DNA from: Bacteroidales bacterium | GTDB taxonomy: Bacteria; Bacteroidota; Bacteroidia; Bacteroidales; UBA932 | Direction: 5' to 3' | DNA: 64,000 nt | Assembly: GCA_017442315.1 (NCBI GenBank) | Contig: JAFRZX010000042.1 | Span: forward strand, 19,101 to 83,100 | In this document: positions 26,269 through 34,685 of the stretch, piece after piece | Numbering within the stretch: the stretch's first letter is position 1 | Layout: each line of letters starts with the position of its first letter | Program-made: the position numbers and the translations under genes | The notes under the pieces: generated by a model | The model's input: only the letters and a program-made list of their open reading frames with translations | The model's database searches: none | What the model was told of the DNA's origin: nothing

Positions 26269-28485
26269 ATGAGGAGTTTTGATTTTTTTAAGCTGAACGT
26301 ATTGTCTGTTGTTTCATGTATTGCATTCTTTGCATGCAGCGATCTTAAAGAAGATCCTGAGAGTGAGATTGAAGTTCAACAAAAGCCTAAATCAGTACCT
26401 ACTGTTGTAACAGGACAGGTTTCCGATGTAACAGATGTTTCGGCAACAGCAAGCATCTCCATAACATCTGATGGCGGAGCTGCTGTAACCGTTTGCGGTA
26501 TTGTCTGGGATGAAGAGCCAAATCCTACAGAAGACCTTCCTACCAAGGTTACATTCGATGGTAAAGAAGAAACTTACACCTGTCAGTTGACAGACTTGAA
26601 CACAAATACAACTTACTACTATCGCGCTTATGCTACCAATGAAGCAGGTACGGCCTACGGTGAAGAATATTCATTTACAACCGGCATTGCGACAACAATG
26701 AGCGTTGATGTGAACGGCATTGTCATTGACCTGGTTCTTGTAGAAGGAGGCACATTCACAATGGGAGCGACCCCTGACCTTATGGCACTTGCTCAATATG
26801 ATCCTGACGAGTTACCGGCACACAAAGTTACGCTCGACAGCTATTACATGGGCAAATATGAAGTAACTCAGGAATTGTGGATTGAAATAATGGGAGCCAA
26901 TCCTAGCCAGATGATCAGGAAGAATGAATGTCCGGTTGACGGCATATCTTATCTGCAATGTCTTGAATTCGTCAAAAAGCTCAATGAGCGCACGGGTCTG
27001 CGTTTCTCCCTTCCTACAGAAGCGCAGTGGGAATATGCAGCACGAGGCGGTAACAAATCACAAGGTTTTCTTTACAGCGGCAGCAACGACGCCACTGAAG
27101 TGGGATGGGTAGAGGAAAACATGGTTGAATTCGGACAGCATCCTGGTGGTGAGAAAGCTCCTAACGAACTTGGTATCTACGACATGACCGGCAATATCAA
27201 CGAATGGTGTCTAGACATTTACGGACCATATCCGGCAGAGCCGCAGACCAACCCTACCGGTGCTGAACTGAGTGGTAACTCTGCTTTATATGTGGTACGA
27301 GGAGGCTCATTCCTTGTTCAAAGTGCAAGATGGTGCCGCAATACCAAACGTATAAGCTATCCTGATATGTATACGCAGATGGACATCGGCATGCGTCTCG
27401 TACTTAAGGATCCTGCTTCAGGACCTGATCCAGAGCCTGAAATTTCAGCACCTACCGTTGTGACTGGACAGGTTTCCGATGTAACCGATATTTCGGCAAC
27501 AGCAAGCCTCACCATAGCATCTGATGGCGGAGCTGCGGTAACCGTTTGCGGTATTGTATGGGATGAAGAGCCAAATCCGACTGAGGACCTTTCCACTAAG
27601 ATTACCTTCGATGGTACAGAAGCAAATTACACTTACCAGCTGACAGGCCTGAACGCAGGCACTACTTACTACTATCGCGCTTATGCTACCAATGAAGCAG
27701 GTACTGCATACGGTAATGAATATTCATTTACAACGGAATCATCCTCAGAGTCAACAATGAGCGTTGATGTGAACGGCATTGTCATTGACCTGATCCTTGT
27801 AGAAGGAGGCACATTCACAATGGGAGCGACCCCTGACCTTATAGAACTTGCTAAATACGATGAAGACGAGTTACCGGCACACGAAGTTACACTCGACAGC
27901 TATTACATGGGCAAATATGAAGTAACTCAGGAATTGTGGATTGAAATAATGGGAGCCAATCCTAGCATGATGATCAAGAAGGATGAATGTCCGGTTGATG
28001 GAATGAATTATCTGCAATGTCTTGAATTCATCAAAAAGCTTAATGAGCGCACTGGTATGCACTTCTCCCTTCCTACAGAAGCGCAGTGGGAATATGCAGC
28101 ACGAGGCGGTAACAAATCAAAGGGTTTCCTTTACAGCGGCAGCAACGATCCTACAGAGGTAGGATGGGTAGGGGAAAACATGGCCGAATTCGGACAGCAT
28201 CCTGGTGGCGGGAAAGCTCCTAACGAACTCGGTATCTACGACATGACAGGTAACCTCAATGAATGGTGTCTGGACTATTACGGACCATATCCGGCAGAAC
28301 CACAGACCAATCCTACCGGTCCTGAAGATAATCAATATACTTTACGTGTAGTCCGTGGAGGTGCCTTTCATTTAGATAGTGCAGGATATAGCCGTAACAC
28401 TAAACGTCAAAGCTATCCTGAGAATTATTCGGTGCTGGATATCGGATTGCGTCTCGTTCTCAATATAAACACATCAGCAGAATAA
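26269..28485 (+). CDS. Lipoprotein with duplicated FN3-like + SUMF1 modules
   Basis: 738 residues. The lipobox ends at Cys23 (FFACSDLKED). Two tandem modules follow, each an FN3-like beta-sandwich (VVTGQVSDVTD to YSFTT) plus an FGE-sulfatase/SUMF1 domain (LVEGGTFTMGAT, YYMGKYEVTQELW, FSLPTEAQWEYAARGG, NELGIYDMTGN, NEWCLD, VVRGGSF). Module 1 spans about residues 44-380, module 2 about 395-735. The modules are nearly identical in DNA over long stretches, so the duplication is recent or maintained by gene conversion. SUMF1 domains in this setting are usually non-catalytic C-type-lectin-like folds; the Cys pair of true formylglycine-generating enzymes is not evident. Surface adhesion or glycan binding is inference. 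Confidence 0.83.
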   Translation: MRSFDFFKLNVLSVVSCIAFFACSDLKEDPESEIEVQQKPKSVPTVVTGQVSDVTDVSATASISITSDGGAAVTVCGIVWDEEPNPTEDLPTKVTFDGKEETYTCQLTDLNTNTTYYYRAYATNEAGTAYGEEYSFTTGIATTMSVDVNGIVIDLVLVEGGTFTMGATPDLMALAQYDPDELPAHKVTLDSYYMGKYEVTQELWIEIMGANPSQMIRKNECPVDGISYLQCLEFVKKLNERTGLRFSLPTEAQWEYAARGGNKSQGFLYSGSNDATEVGWVEENMVEFGQHPGGEKAPNELGIYDMTGNINEWCLDIYGPYPAEPQTNPTGAELSGNSALYVVRGGSFLVQSARWCRNTKRISYPDMYTQMDIGMRLVLKDPASGPDPEPEISAPTVVTGQVSDVTDISATASLTIASDGGAAVTVCGIVWDEEPNPTEDLSTKITFDGTEANYTYQLTGLNAGTTYYYRAYATNEAGTAYGNEYSFTTESSSESTMSVDVNGIVIDLILVEGGTFTMGATPDLIELAKYDEDELPAHEVTLDSYYMGKYEVTQELWIEIMGANPSMMIKKDECPVDGMNYLQCLEFIKKLNERTGMHFSLPTEAQWEYAARGGNKSKGFLYSGSNDPTEVGWVGENMAEFGQHPGGGKAPNELGIYDMTGNLNEWCLDYYGPYPAEPQTNPTGPEDNQYTLRVVRGGAFHLDSAGYSRNTKRQSYPENYSVLDIGLRLVLNINTSAE
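26398..28470 (+). repeat. In-gene tandem duplication, unit about 1.06 kb
   Basis: Unit 1 starts with the Pro-Thr-Val-Val codons at 26398, unit 2 with the same at 27451. The internal landmark ATGAGCGTTGATGTGAACGG is at 26698 and again at 27757, an offset of 1059 bases against 1053 at the unit starts, so one 6-base indel separates the copies. Long runs between the landmarks are identical in DNA, including silent positions. Confidence 0.9.
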
Positions 28486-28488
28486 TTT

Positions 28489-29634
28489 ATGTATTTACGG
28501 AAATCTATTCGTATAATAATGCTGGCAATGCTATTGGCATTGCCAGCTTGTTCCGAGGACTCAAAGGAAGATACCACACCGATTGCGCCGGATGCACCGA
28601 CTGTTCCCGACGAGAAGCAGGTGCCGCAGGTGACCACCCTGGAAGCGCAGAACGTCACCGAGTCGTCTGTCGAGCTTTCAGGAGAAGTCATAGCAGACAA
28701 TGGGTATCGTGTAATCGAGAGAGGATTCGTTTATTCCATATCGGAGAATCCGGACATCGAGACTGCAGTCAAATTTGAGTCCGGACGTGGCTTGGGCGAA
28801 TACTCTGCCACTGTGCGAGGGTTGCAATCCAACACCACATATCACTTCAAAGCATACGCTACTAACTCGCAAGGTACATCTTACGGCGAGGAACTTACAT
28901 TTACCACCGAGGCTGAAGACGTAAAAATCTTCAATATAAATAATGCGGTGCTGACTATGGTGCGTGTAGAAGGTGGTATCTTCCAGATGGGTGGTTCTGA
29001 CGAAAGCGCGCAAAGTTACGAAAAACCCGTGCACAATGTTACACTCGACGATTACTATATCGGGCTGTGCGAAGTGACAAACGAGCAGTGGGAAGCCGTT
29101 GTAAACGGACGTATTCCTTCGCCTATGGAGGATCCGATATGGTACAATAACGAGCGCTTTTTGCCTAAAACCATGATATCACACGGAGAATGTCTTGATT
29201 TTATAAGCAAGCTCAATGCTCAGACCGGACTTGAATTCTCGTTACCTACTGAGGCTCAATGGGAATACGCTGCGCGTGGGGGCAAAAAGAGTCTTGGATA
29301 CACATACTCCGGAAGCAATGATGCCTCTGAAGTGGGATGGTGCTACGAAAACGCAGCAACGCAGGTAACCGTAGTTGGTACGAAGGTGGCCAATGAACTG
29401 GGACTATACGACATGACAGGCAATGTCAATGAATGGTGCTCCGACTGGTATGGCCCGTATTCGAGTGAAGACCAGACAAATCCTGTCGGTCCAGACTCCG
29501 GTAATTACCGTGTTATGCGTGGTGGCTCCGTAATAAACTTCTACAACGAATGTCGCATTTCGCACCGTTTTGGAGGAGAGCCTAACAGCCATTTATACTT
29601 TGTCGGCTTCCGTCTTGTTCTCAAGGACAATTAG
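28489..29634 (+). CDS. Single-module FN3-like + SUMF1 lipoprotein
   Basis: 381 residues. The lipobox ends at Cys21 (LALPACSED). A Pro/Thr linker is followed by one FN3-like domain (VTTLEAQNVTESSVELSG to LTFTT, about residues 45-140) and one SUMF1 domain (RVEGGIFQMGGSDES, YYIGLCEVTNEQWEA, SLPTEAQWEYAARGG, YDMTGNVNEWCSDWYG, RVMRGGSV). It begins 3 bases after the duplicated paralogue and shares its promoter. The sequence is much more diverged than the two modules upstream are from each other, so it is an older copy. Confidence 0.83.
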   Translation: MYLRKSIRIIMLAMLLALPACSEDSKEDTTPIAPDAPTVPDEKQVPQVTTLEAQNVTESSVELSGEVIADNGYRVIERGFVYSISENPDIETAVKFESGRGLGEYSATVRGLQSNTTYHFKAYATNSQGTSYGEELTFTTEAEDVKIFNINNAVLTMVRVEGGIFQMGGSDESAQSYEKPVHNVTLDDYYIGLCEVTNEQWEAVVNGRIPSPMEDPIWYNNERFLPKTMISHGECLDFISKLNAQTGLEFSLPTEAQWEYAARGGKKSLGYTYSGSNDASEVGWCYENAATQVTVVGTKVANELGLYDMTGNVNEWCSDWYGPYSSEDQTNPVGPDSGNYRVMRGGSVINFYNECRISHRFGGEPNSHLYFVGFRLVLKDN

Positions 29635-29702
29635 AAACTCGACAAAAATGAGTAAGGCCCGTTGCTTTTGTTGAAAACGATTCTTGGCAGCGGAGTACCA
29701 AA

Positions 29703-29744
29703 ACAGAAGAGGCAGAGCCATATTCAAGGCTCTGCCTCTTCTGT
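29703..29744. terminator. Strong terminator after the SUMF1 pair
   Basis: Perfect 17-base arms (ACAGAAGAGGCAGAGCC and its complement) around an 8-base loop. Convergent with the HTH gene at 29759, so it may serve both strands, although the T-run is short. Confidence 0.8.
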
Positions 29745-29758
29745 TAAATAATGAGGAC

Positions 29759-29965
29759 TTATTCGTCCTGATATTCAAGAATATCTCCTGGCTGGCATTC
29801 AAGGGCCTTGCATAAGGCAGTCAAGGTAGAAAACCTTATGGCTTTGGCCTTTCCTGTCTTGAGAATTGAAAGATTGGTAGCTGATATCCCTACCTTTTCC
29901 GCCAGTTCTCCAGACGACATCTTTCTGCGCGCCATCATTACGTCTATATTAACTATAATAGGCAT
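29759..29965 (-). CDS. Small Cro/C1-type HTH regulator coupled to the flotillin operon
   Basis: 68 residues, almost entirely one XRE-type helix-turn-helix: SSGELAEKVGISATNLSILKTGKAKAIRFSTL, followed by LCKALECQPGDILEYQDE. It resembles the short YozG-like regulators. Its ATG overlaps the flotillin stop (TAATG arrangement in gene orientation), so it is translated with the operon as its last gene. It could regulate its own operon; no operator was identified. Confidence 0.85.
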   Translation of the reverse strand: MPIIVNIDVMMARRKMSSGELAEKVGISATNLSILKTGKAKAIRFSTLTALCKALECQPGDILEYQDE

Positions 29966-31386
29966 TATTCCTCCTTTGTCTGCTCATCTGCTTCTACTGG
30001 TTTTTCCTGTCCTTTAAGGTATCCTGGCAGACTCATTCCTGCCATATTGAACAGTTCTTCAAGCGGCGGTACTGACTTCATCATTCCTGATATGAAATTG
30101 GATGTTGCTGTCTTGCCGTCTGCCTGGGCATTCCCGTCCCATACTGTAACCTTATCGATCTTAATGCCTTTGACAGCTTCGACCTGAGTCTTTACAAGTT
30201 CTGGAAGCTTGTCTGCAATGAGCATGAGAACGGCTTTCTGAGGGTCTCCTGCTGCAGCATTCACAAGCTGGTTGAATCCTTCTGCCTGCTTTGTAAGAAT
30301 CTCAAGCACACCACGAGCCTGAGCATCCATCTTTGCATATATTGCGTCAGCTTCTCCCTGTGCCATCCTGCGTATCTTTTCCGCTTCCGCTTCCGCCTCT
30401 ATTATAGCCTTTTCCTTCTCGATCTGTGCAGGAACCACAACGTTTGCCTGTTGAGTCGCTTTCTCTCTTTCTGCACGCGCAAGTTCTGCGTCGCGTTCTG
30501 ATTTATAAGCCTCCTCAAGAGCTAATGCGGCCTGCACCTTTTCAGCAGCAATCGCTATTCTTGCAGCTTCCGCTTCTTTTTCGCGACGTATCGCATCAGA
30601 TGCAGCAATGGCTATCTTTGAGTTGTTTTCTCCTTCTACAGCCTTTGCATTTGCATCTGCGGTACTGATACGGGTGTCTCTCAGAGTTTCTGCTATACGT
30701 ATATCCTTATCTCTGTCAGCTTCAGCTTTACCGATTTCACCAAAGCGGTTCTGCTCTGCCACACTTTTCTTAGCATCGTTTATTGCCTTGGCAGCAGCTT
30801 CCTTACCGAGAGCTTCGATGTAACCGGACTCATCCCGTATGTCGGTAACATTCACGTTTATAAGCTTCAGACCTATCTTTCTGAGTTCGGCTTCCACATT
30901 CATGCTGACGTTTGCAAGGAACTTGTCTCGGTCAGAGTTGATTTCCTCGATATCCATAGTCGCTATTACAAGACGGAGCTGTCCGAAAAGAATATCAGTA
31001 GCAATGTTCTGTATGTTCTCGATAGTAAGACCAAGAAGTCTTTCGGCTGCATTTGTCATGTTTTCTGGTTCAGTAGAGATACCTACAGTGAATCGGCAAG
31101 GTACATCCACGCGGATATTCTGCTTACTGAGGGCATTGGTAAGATTGCATTCTATGGAAATAGGCTTAAGGTCCAGGAATTCATAACTCTGGAATACAGG
31201 CCATATGAATGATGCTCCTCCGTGGATACATTTTGCAGATGATACACCTCCATGGCTGTTCCTTCCTGTCTTACCATAGATAACGAGAATCTTGTCTGAA
31301 GGGCAACGCTTGTAACGCTTCAGAATGGCTGCCAGTGTTACTATAAGCACCAGCACGCCGATGATGATGATGAAGATAGTTTGCAT
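29965..31386 (-). CDS. floT: Flotillin (FloT/YuaG type), SPFH-domain membrane-microdomain protein
   Basis: 473 residues. An N-terminal hydrophobic hairpin/helix (IFIIIIGVLVLIVTLAAILK) leads to an SPFH/Band 7 domain (ILVIYGKTGRNSHGG to about residue 200) and a long Glu/Ala-rich coiled coil (about 205-370: EAEAEAEKIRRMAQGEADAIYAKMDAQARG), ending in a Pro/Glu-rich tail. Flotillins form large membrane-associated oligomers that organise protein complexes and fluidity. It follows a YuaF-like gene by 6 bases, the same pairing as yuaF-yuaG in Bacillus. The symbol is by analogy. Confidence 0.88.
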   Translation of the reverse strand: MQTIFIIIIGVLVLIVTLAAILKRYKRCPSDKILVIYGKTGRNSHGGVSSAKCIHGGASFIWPVFQSYEFLDLKPISIECNLTNALSKQNIRVDVPCRFTVGISTEPENMTNAAERLLGLTIENIQNIATDILFGQLRLVIATMDIEEINSDRDKFLANVSMNVEAELRKIGLKLINVNVTDIRDESGYIEALGKEAAAKAINDAKKSVAEQNRFGEIGKAEADRDKDIRIAETLRDTRISTADANAKAVEGENNSKIAIAASDAIRREKEAEAARIAIAAEKVQAALALEEAYKSERDAELARAEREKATQQANVVVPAQIEKEKAIIEAEAEAEKIRRMAQGEADAIYAKMDAQARGVLEILTKQAEGFNQLVNAAAGDPQKAVLMLIADKLPELVKTQVEAVKGIKIDKVTVWDGNAQADGKTATSNFISGMMKSVPPLEELFNMAGMSLPGYLKGQEKPVEADEQTKEE

Positions 31387-31392
31387 ATTCTA

Positions 31393-31989
31393 TCAGATTA
31401 TAAGTGAGTTCATTTCTTCTACGAGCAATGTTGAAGCATCGATCACCTCCACGACCTTTATTGCTGTACCGGTCTTGAGATCGTTCTCTGAATCTGTAAG
31501 TGCGTCATATTCCCTTACGGATTCATTTATATTGATCTGTACCTTGCCGCTTCCTTTTCTTTCTGCAGGAATTGTCAGATATACCTTTCCATTGCAGCCG
31601 ACGGCACTTTTATATATATTTATATTGCCACTTTGCTGCATTTTACTGAGCCATCTGAACATATACATCACGGCTGTGACAAGCAAGGCTCCTACTGCGA
31701 ATGCTATAAGCATCAGAAGTGCCTTTGATGCTATCTGGTCTTTCAGCAGAATAGCTGTCCAACTCATACCTAGAAGGAAGTTGACGAGATTTCGGAATGT
31801 GTATAGGTTCATTGACGGATCTCCTTCAAAGCCGCCGTCTGCCATATCGAAATCCATGTCTGTGTCCATTTCTACATCGGCACCTATAAAGGTCAGTATT
31901 GTCTCAACTATAAAGATGAGTGAAGAAGCGATGGCTATGCACCAAAGTATCTTCATGAACAGGTCAAGTGATGTCCACCATTCGGTCAT
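31393..31989 (-). CDS. YuaF-like NfeD-family membrane protein
   Basis: 198 residues. Three hydrophobic segments (about residues 11-35, 68-85, 88-112), an acidic stretch (VEMDTDMDFDMADGG) between the first two, and a C-terminal OB-like domain (SAVGCNGKVYLTIPAERKGSGKVQI). NfeD/YuaF proteins are the standard partners of flotillins, in the same membrane. It is the first gene of the flotillin operon. A one-mismatch -7 element (CAAANNTA in plus orientation) lies just upstream. Confidence 0.82.
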   Translation of the reverse strand: MTEWWTSLDLFMKILWCIAIASSLIFIVETILTFIGADVEMDTDMDFDMADGGFEGDPSMNLYTFRNLVNFLLGMSWTAILLKDQIASKALLMLIAFAVGALLVTAVMYMFRWLSKMQQSGNINIYKSAVGCNGKVYLTIPAERKGSGKVQININESVREYDALTDSENDLKTGTAIKVVEVIDASTLLVEEMNSLII

Positions 31990-32052
31990 ATCTGTATTGT
32001 TTTATTGGTTTACGATGCGAAAGTATAAAATATTTTATGATAAACAAAGAAA

Positions 32053-32084
32053 AAGTGACTAAAATCGTAAAATTTTAGTCACTT
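32053..32084 (-). terminator. Terminator after the DUF4923-like gene
   Basis: Perfect 13-base arms AAGTGACTAAAAT and ATTTTAGTCACTT with a 6-base loop, 21 bases past the stop of the minus-strand gene at 32105. It insulates that gene from the flotillin operon. Confidence 0.85.
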
Positions 32085-32104
32085 CAATTAATTAAGAATC
32101 AGAT

Positions 32105-32731
32105 TTATTTCTTAAGCTCAAATCCTATCTTCATTCCATCATAGTTTCCTGCTATGCTGCCGAGACCTTTGAGAGCGCCATTCTCGCTGTTGGATGTCAT
32201 TTTCCCAAGAAGGTCCAGAATCTTGTCTGCCTTGAAGAGAAGTTCTAGAGAGTTTCCAGCCACAGATACCGTTGCATTGATCTTTGCAAAGCTGAGAAGC
32301 TTGCCGTATTTCAGTTCTATGGTCTTCTTGTCGTCGGAAAGAGTGTAGGTTCCTTCAAATGTCTTGTTTTTGAATGAAGTGGTGAAGGTATTGTCTGCGT
32401 TGAAGGTATAGCTGAAAAGTCCGGTTTTTACGCCTATCTTTTCAAGTGCTCCGTCCAGTTTTCCTTCTACCTGACTTACTGCAAGACTGGCTGCAGCATT
32501 CTTCAGAAGGTCATCGCTTTCAAGTTTTACTGCGGATCCTGTATAATTCCATTTACCGGTTACGTTTACAGTAGCAGAGAGATCAATACCTGTGGCATCT
32601 TCCACAAGATCCTTTACTGCAGAAGAATTGGCAGCCTGATTAAGCAGGTCCTTGAGCATTTGTGCAGAAGCAGTTTCTGTTGCAAGACAGATAGATACGG
32701 AGAAAATGATGATTTTAAAAAAGGTTTTCAT
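32105..32731 (-). CDS. DUF4923-like secreted protein
   Basis: 208 residues with a signal peptide (residues 1-23, ending ASAQ). The mature part starts MLKDLLNQAANSSAVKDLVEDATG and continues as a lipocalin-like series of strands (VTGKWNYTGSAVKLESDD, YTFNADNTFTTSFKNKTFEGTYTLSDDKKTIEL). This matches my recollection of Bacteroidales DUF4923 proteins. Function unknown; the LCN-like strand pattern would suit a small-molecule or lipid binder in the periplasm. It lies 23 bases downstream of the ThiL-like gene, probably co-transcribed. Confidence 0.75.
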   Translation of the reverse strand: MKTFFKIIIFSVSICLATETASAQMLKDLLNQAANSSAVKDLVEDATGIDLSATVNVTGKWNYTGSAVKLESDDLLKNAAASLAVSQVEGKLDGALEKIGVKTGLFSYTFNADNTFTTSFKNKTFEGTYTLSDDKKTIELKYGKLLSFAKINATVSVAGNSLELLFKADKILDLLGKMTSNSENGALKGLGSIAGNYDGMKIGFELKK

Positions 32732-32754
32732 ATTGTTTTTCTTTTGATTTGTGA

Positions 32755-33765
32755 TTATTCGTTTTTCCAGCCTTGTGCTTTTACGGGAAGTTCTACACCT
32801 TCCGGAGTGACTACTACTGCCTCTACTTCAGGTTTAGCCATGTGGCCGATGATGTCGAATGTCTGGAAGTCATGACGGAACCTGTCGTGTTTGCCAATAG
32901 GAATGGTGAAAAGAAGGCGGTAGTCTTCGCCACCGTTTAGAGCAGCTGATATCGGATCTATATTCATTTCCTTTCCGAGTTCAAATGTCTTTCCTGCAAA
33001 AGGAAGCTTGTCAACATATATCTTCGCTCCGAGGCCGCTGTCACGTACGAGGCGACGTACTGCATCGGCAAGTCCGCGTGTGACCAGGTAGCCGTATGAA
33101 GGCATTATTTCAGTTTCTTCGAGCTGTCCTATGATCTGTGGGTTGATCTGCGGTTTCAGGTATGCTCCTATCAGATTCTTATAGTCATCGAGCTTAGGCT
33201 GCGCCTTTGCATCTCCGCTTTTTTCAAATTCTCTCTTTTCTCTTTCCAGTACCTGAAAACCCATGTAGGCTGCTCCGAGATTGCCTGATATGCAGATAAG
33301 GTCCATACTTTTTGCTGCAGGACGGCGCTTTGCCATCAAGAGTGAGGTTTCTCCAGTAGATGAAATACTGATAGTCAATCCGTTAGGTGATGGTAAAAGA
33401 TCGAGGGACACCTGGCTATATCCATGTTCCTTGGCAGCTGTAACGACACCTTCCCATATTTCCTTGATATGCTTGAAATCAAGTTTTGAAGATATTCCTA
33501 AACGGACATCCATTGTGCGGGGATGTGACATTTCAGCGTAAAGTTCTCCGGTTACTGCCACAACACATTTGTAACCGAGGTGTTTCAGTGGAAAATATAT
33601 GAGGTCGAAATCCATACCTTCGATGAAGGTGCGTGAATGTGATCCGATGACACTTTTGCCGCTTGTTTCAAACCACCTGCTGCTGAACGGTTTATAAGGG
33701 GTACCTTCGTATAGTTTAGCAATTGCCTCGACTCTGCCGAGATCTGAAAATGTTTTTTCTGTCAT
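32755..33765 (-). CDS. Divergent ThiL/AIR synthase-fold protein
   Basis: 336 residues of the thiamine-phosphate kinase (ThiL) type. The EGMDFDL segment (about residues 49-55) matches the EGVHFDL substrate loop and LGYKCVVAVTGELYAEM matches the following helix, and GGEDYRLLFTIP near residue 280 matches the C-terminal GGEDYELLF. However, the Mg/ATP motif GDDAA near the N-terminus is replaced by IGSHS and the second GGDT loop is replaced by SLDLLPS, so kinase activity is doubtful. It may be a repurposed or catalytically dead paralogue. It is the first gene of a unit with the DUF4923-like gene. Confidence 0.75.
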   Translation of the reverse strand: MTEKTFSDLGRVEAIAKLYEGTPYKPFSSRWFETSGKSVIGSHSRTFIEGMDFDLIYFPLKHLGYKCVVAVTGELYAEMSHPRTMDVRLGISSKLDFKHIKEIWEGVVTAAKEHGYSQVSLDLLPSPNGLTISISSTGETSLLMAKRRPAAKSMDLICISGNLGAAYMGFQVLEREKREFEKSGDAKAQPKLDDYKNLIGAYLKPQINPQIIGQLEETEIMPSYGYLVTRGLADAVRRLVRDSGLGAKIYVDKLPFAGKTFELGKEMNIDPISAALNGGEDYRLLFTIPIGKHDRFRHDFQTFDIIGHMAKPEVEAVVVTPEGVELPVKAQGWKNE

Positions 33766-33782
33766 AAATAGAAGCGTTTATG

Positions 33783-33810
33783 CAAAAGTACAATAAATTA
33801 CTTAAATTTG
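33783..33810. promoter_or_regulatory. Divergent -7 elements (ThiL-like gene / EEP gene)
   Basis: CAAAAGTA at 33783-33790 is TACTTTTG on the minus strand, serving the ThiL-like gene. TAAATTTG at 33803-33810 serves the plus-strand EEP gene and supports its start at 33834 instead of 33780. Confidence 0.6.
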
Positions 33811-33833
33811 TCTTCCTAATTACAATAACTGAA

Positions 33834-34685
33834 ATGAAACGTTTTCTTCTTACCCTTCTATCTGTTTCTGTAGTCTTTTCTTTTGATGTGCATGCGCAGA
33901 AAAAGTCTGATTCTCACGATGAACTTAAGGTTATGTCTTATAATATAAGGATGGATACCAAGAAAGATGGTACCAATGCATGGCCTATGAGGTGTTCCGC
34001 CACTTTGGAGATGATTGAAGATCAGAATCCGGATGTGTTCGGTGTCCAGGAGGCGTTTTCGCATCAGGTCCAGTTCATTGAAGAATATTGCAGGGATTAT
34101 AAGTGTGTCGGAGTGGGGAGAGAGGATGGAAAGCATGATGGAGAACATATGTCTATATTCTGGAACAAGAAGACGGTCAGCGTGTTGAAGTGGGGAACCT
34201 TCTGGCTTTCTGAAACACCCGACATTCCTTCAAAAGGCTGGGATGCTGCATGTTTCAGGACAGCTACGTGGGCTCTTATGAAAGACAGGAGGACAGGAAA
34301 TAAATTCTATTTTGTCAACACCCATCTGGACCATCGTGGAGCTGAGGCCAGAAGGAATGGTCTCAAACTGATTGTTGACAAGATAGAGGAAATCAATCCG
34401 GAAGGCTATCCTATGGTGCTTACTGGCGATTTCAATGTGACACCTGATAACCCGGCGTTGGATGAACTTGACATGAGGATGAAATCTGTTCGCAACATAG
34501 CAGACAGGTCGGACAACCACCGGACATTCAACGGTTGGGGAAAGGCGGCTCAGGACCGTATCATAGATTATATTTATATCTCTGGCTTTTCTTACTGTCC
34601 TGAGTATCAGACTGTGACAAAAAAATACGCAGACAGGACGTTCATTTCCGATCATTATCCCATCTGCGCAAGACTTATTTTTTGA
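33834..34685 (+). CDS. Secreted endonuclease/exonuclease/phosphatase-family protein
   Basis: 283 residues from the ATG at 33834, which follows a -7 element and opens a good signal peptide (MKRFLLTLLSVSVVFSFDVHAQ). Metal and catalytic motifs are complete: VMSYNIRMDT, QEA, NTHLDHRG, TGDFNVTP, and the terminal SDHYPICARL. Secreted relatives in Bacteroidales are nucleases, sphingomyelinase-like or inositol-phosphate phosphatases; the substrate is not readable here. Its 3' end overlaps the 3' end of dnaE by 11 bases (convergent). Confidence 0.88.
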   Translation: MKRFLLTLLSVSVVFSFDVHAQKKSDSHDELKVMSYNIRMDTKKDGTNAWPMRCSATLEMIEDQNPDVFGVQEAFSHQVQFIEEYCRDYKCVGVGREDGKHDGEHMSIFWNKKTVSVLKWGTFWLSETPDIPSKGWDAACFRTATWALMKDRRTGNKFYFVNTHLDHRGAEARRNGLKLIVDKIEEINPEGYPMVLTGDFNVTPDNPALDELDMRMKSVRNIADRSDNHRTFNGWGKAAQDRIIDYIYISGFSYCPEYQTVTKKYADRTFISDHYPICARLIF

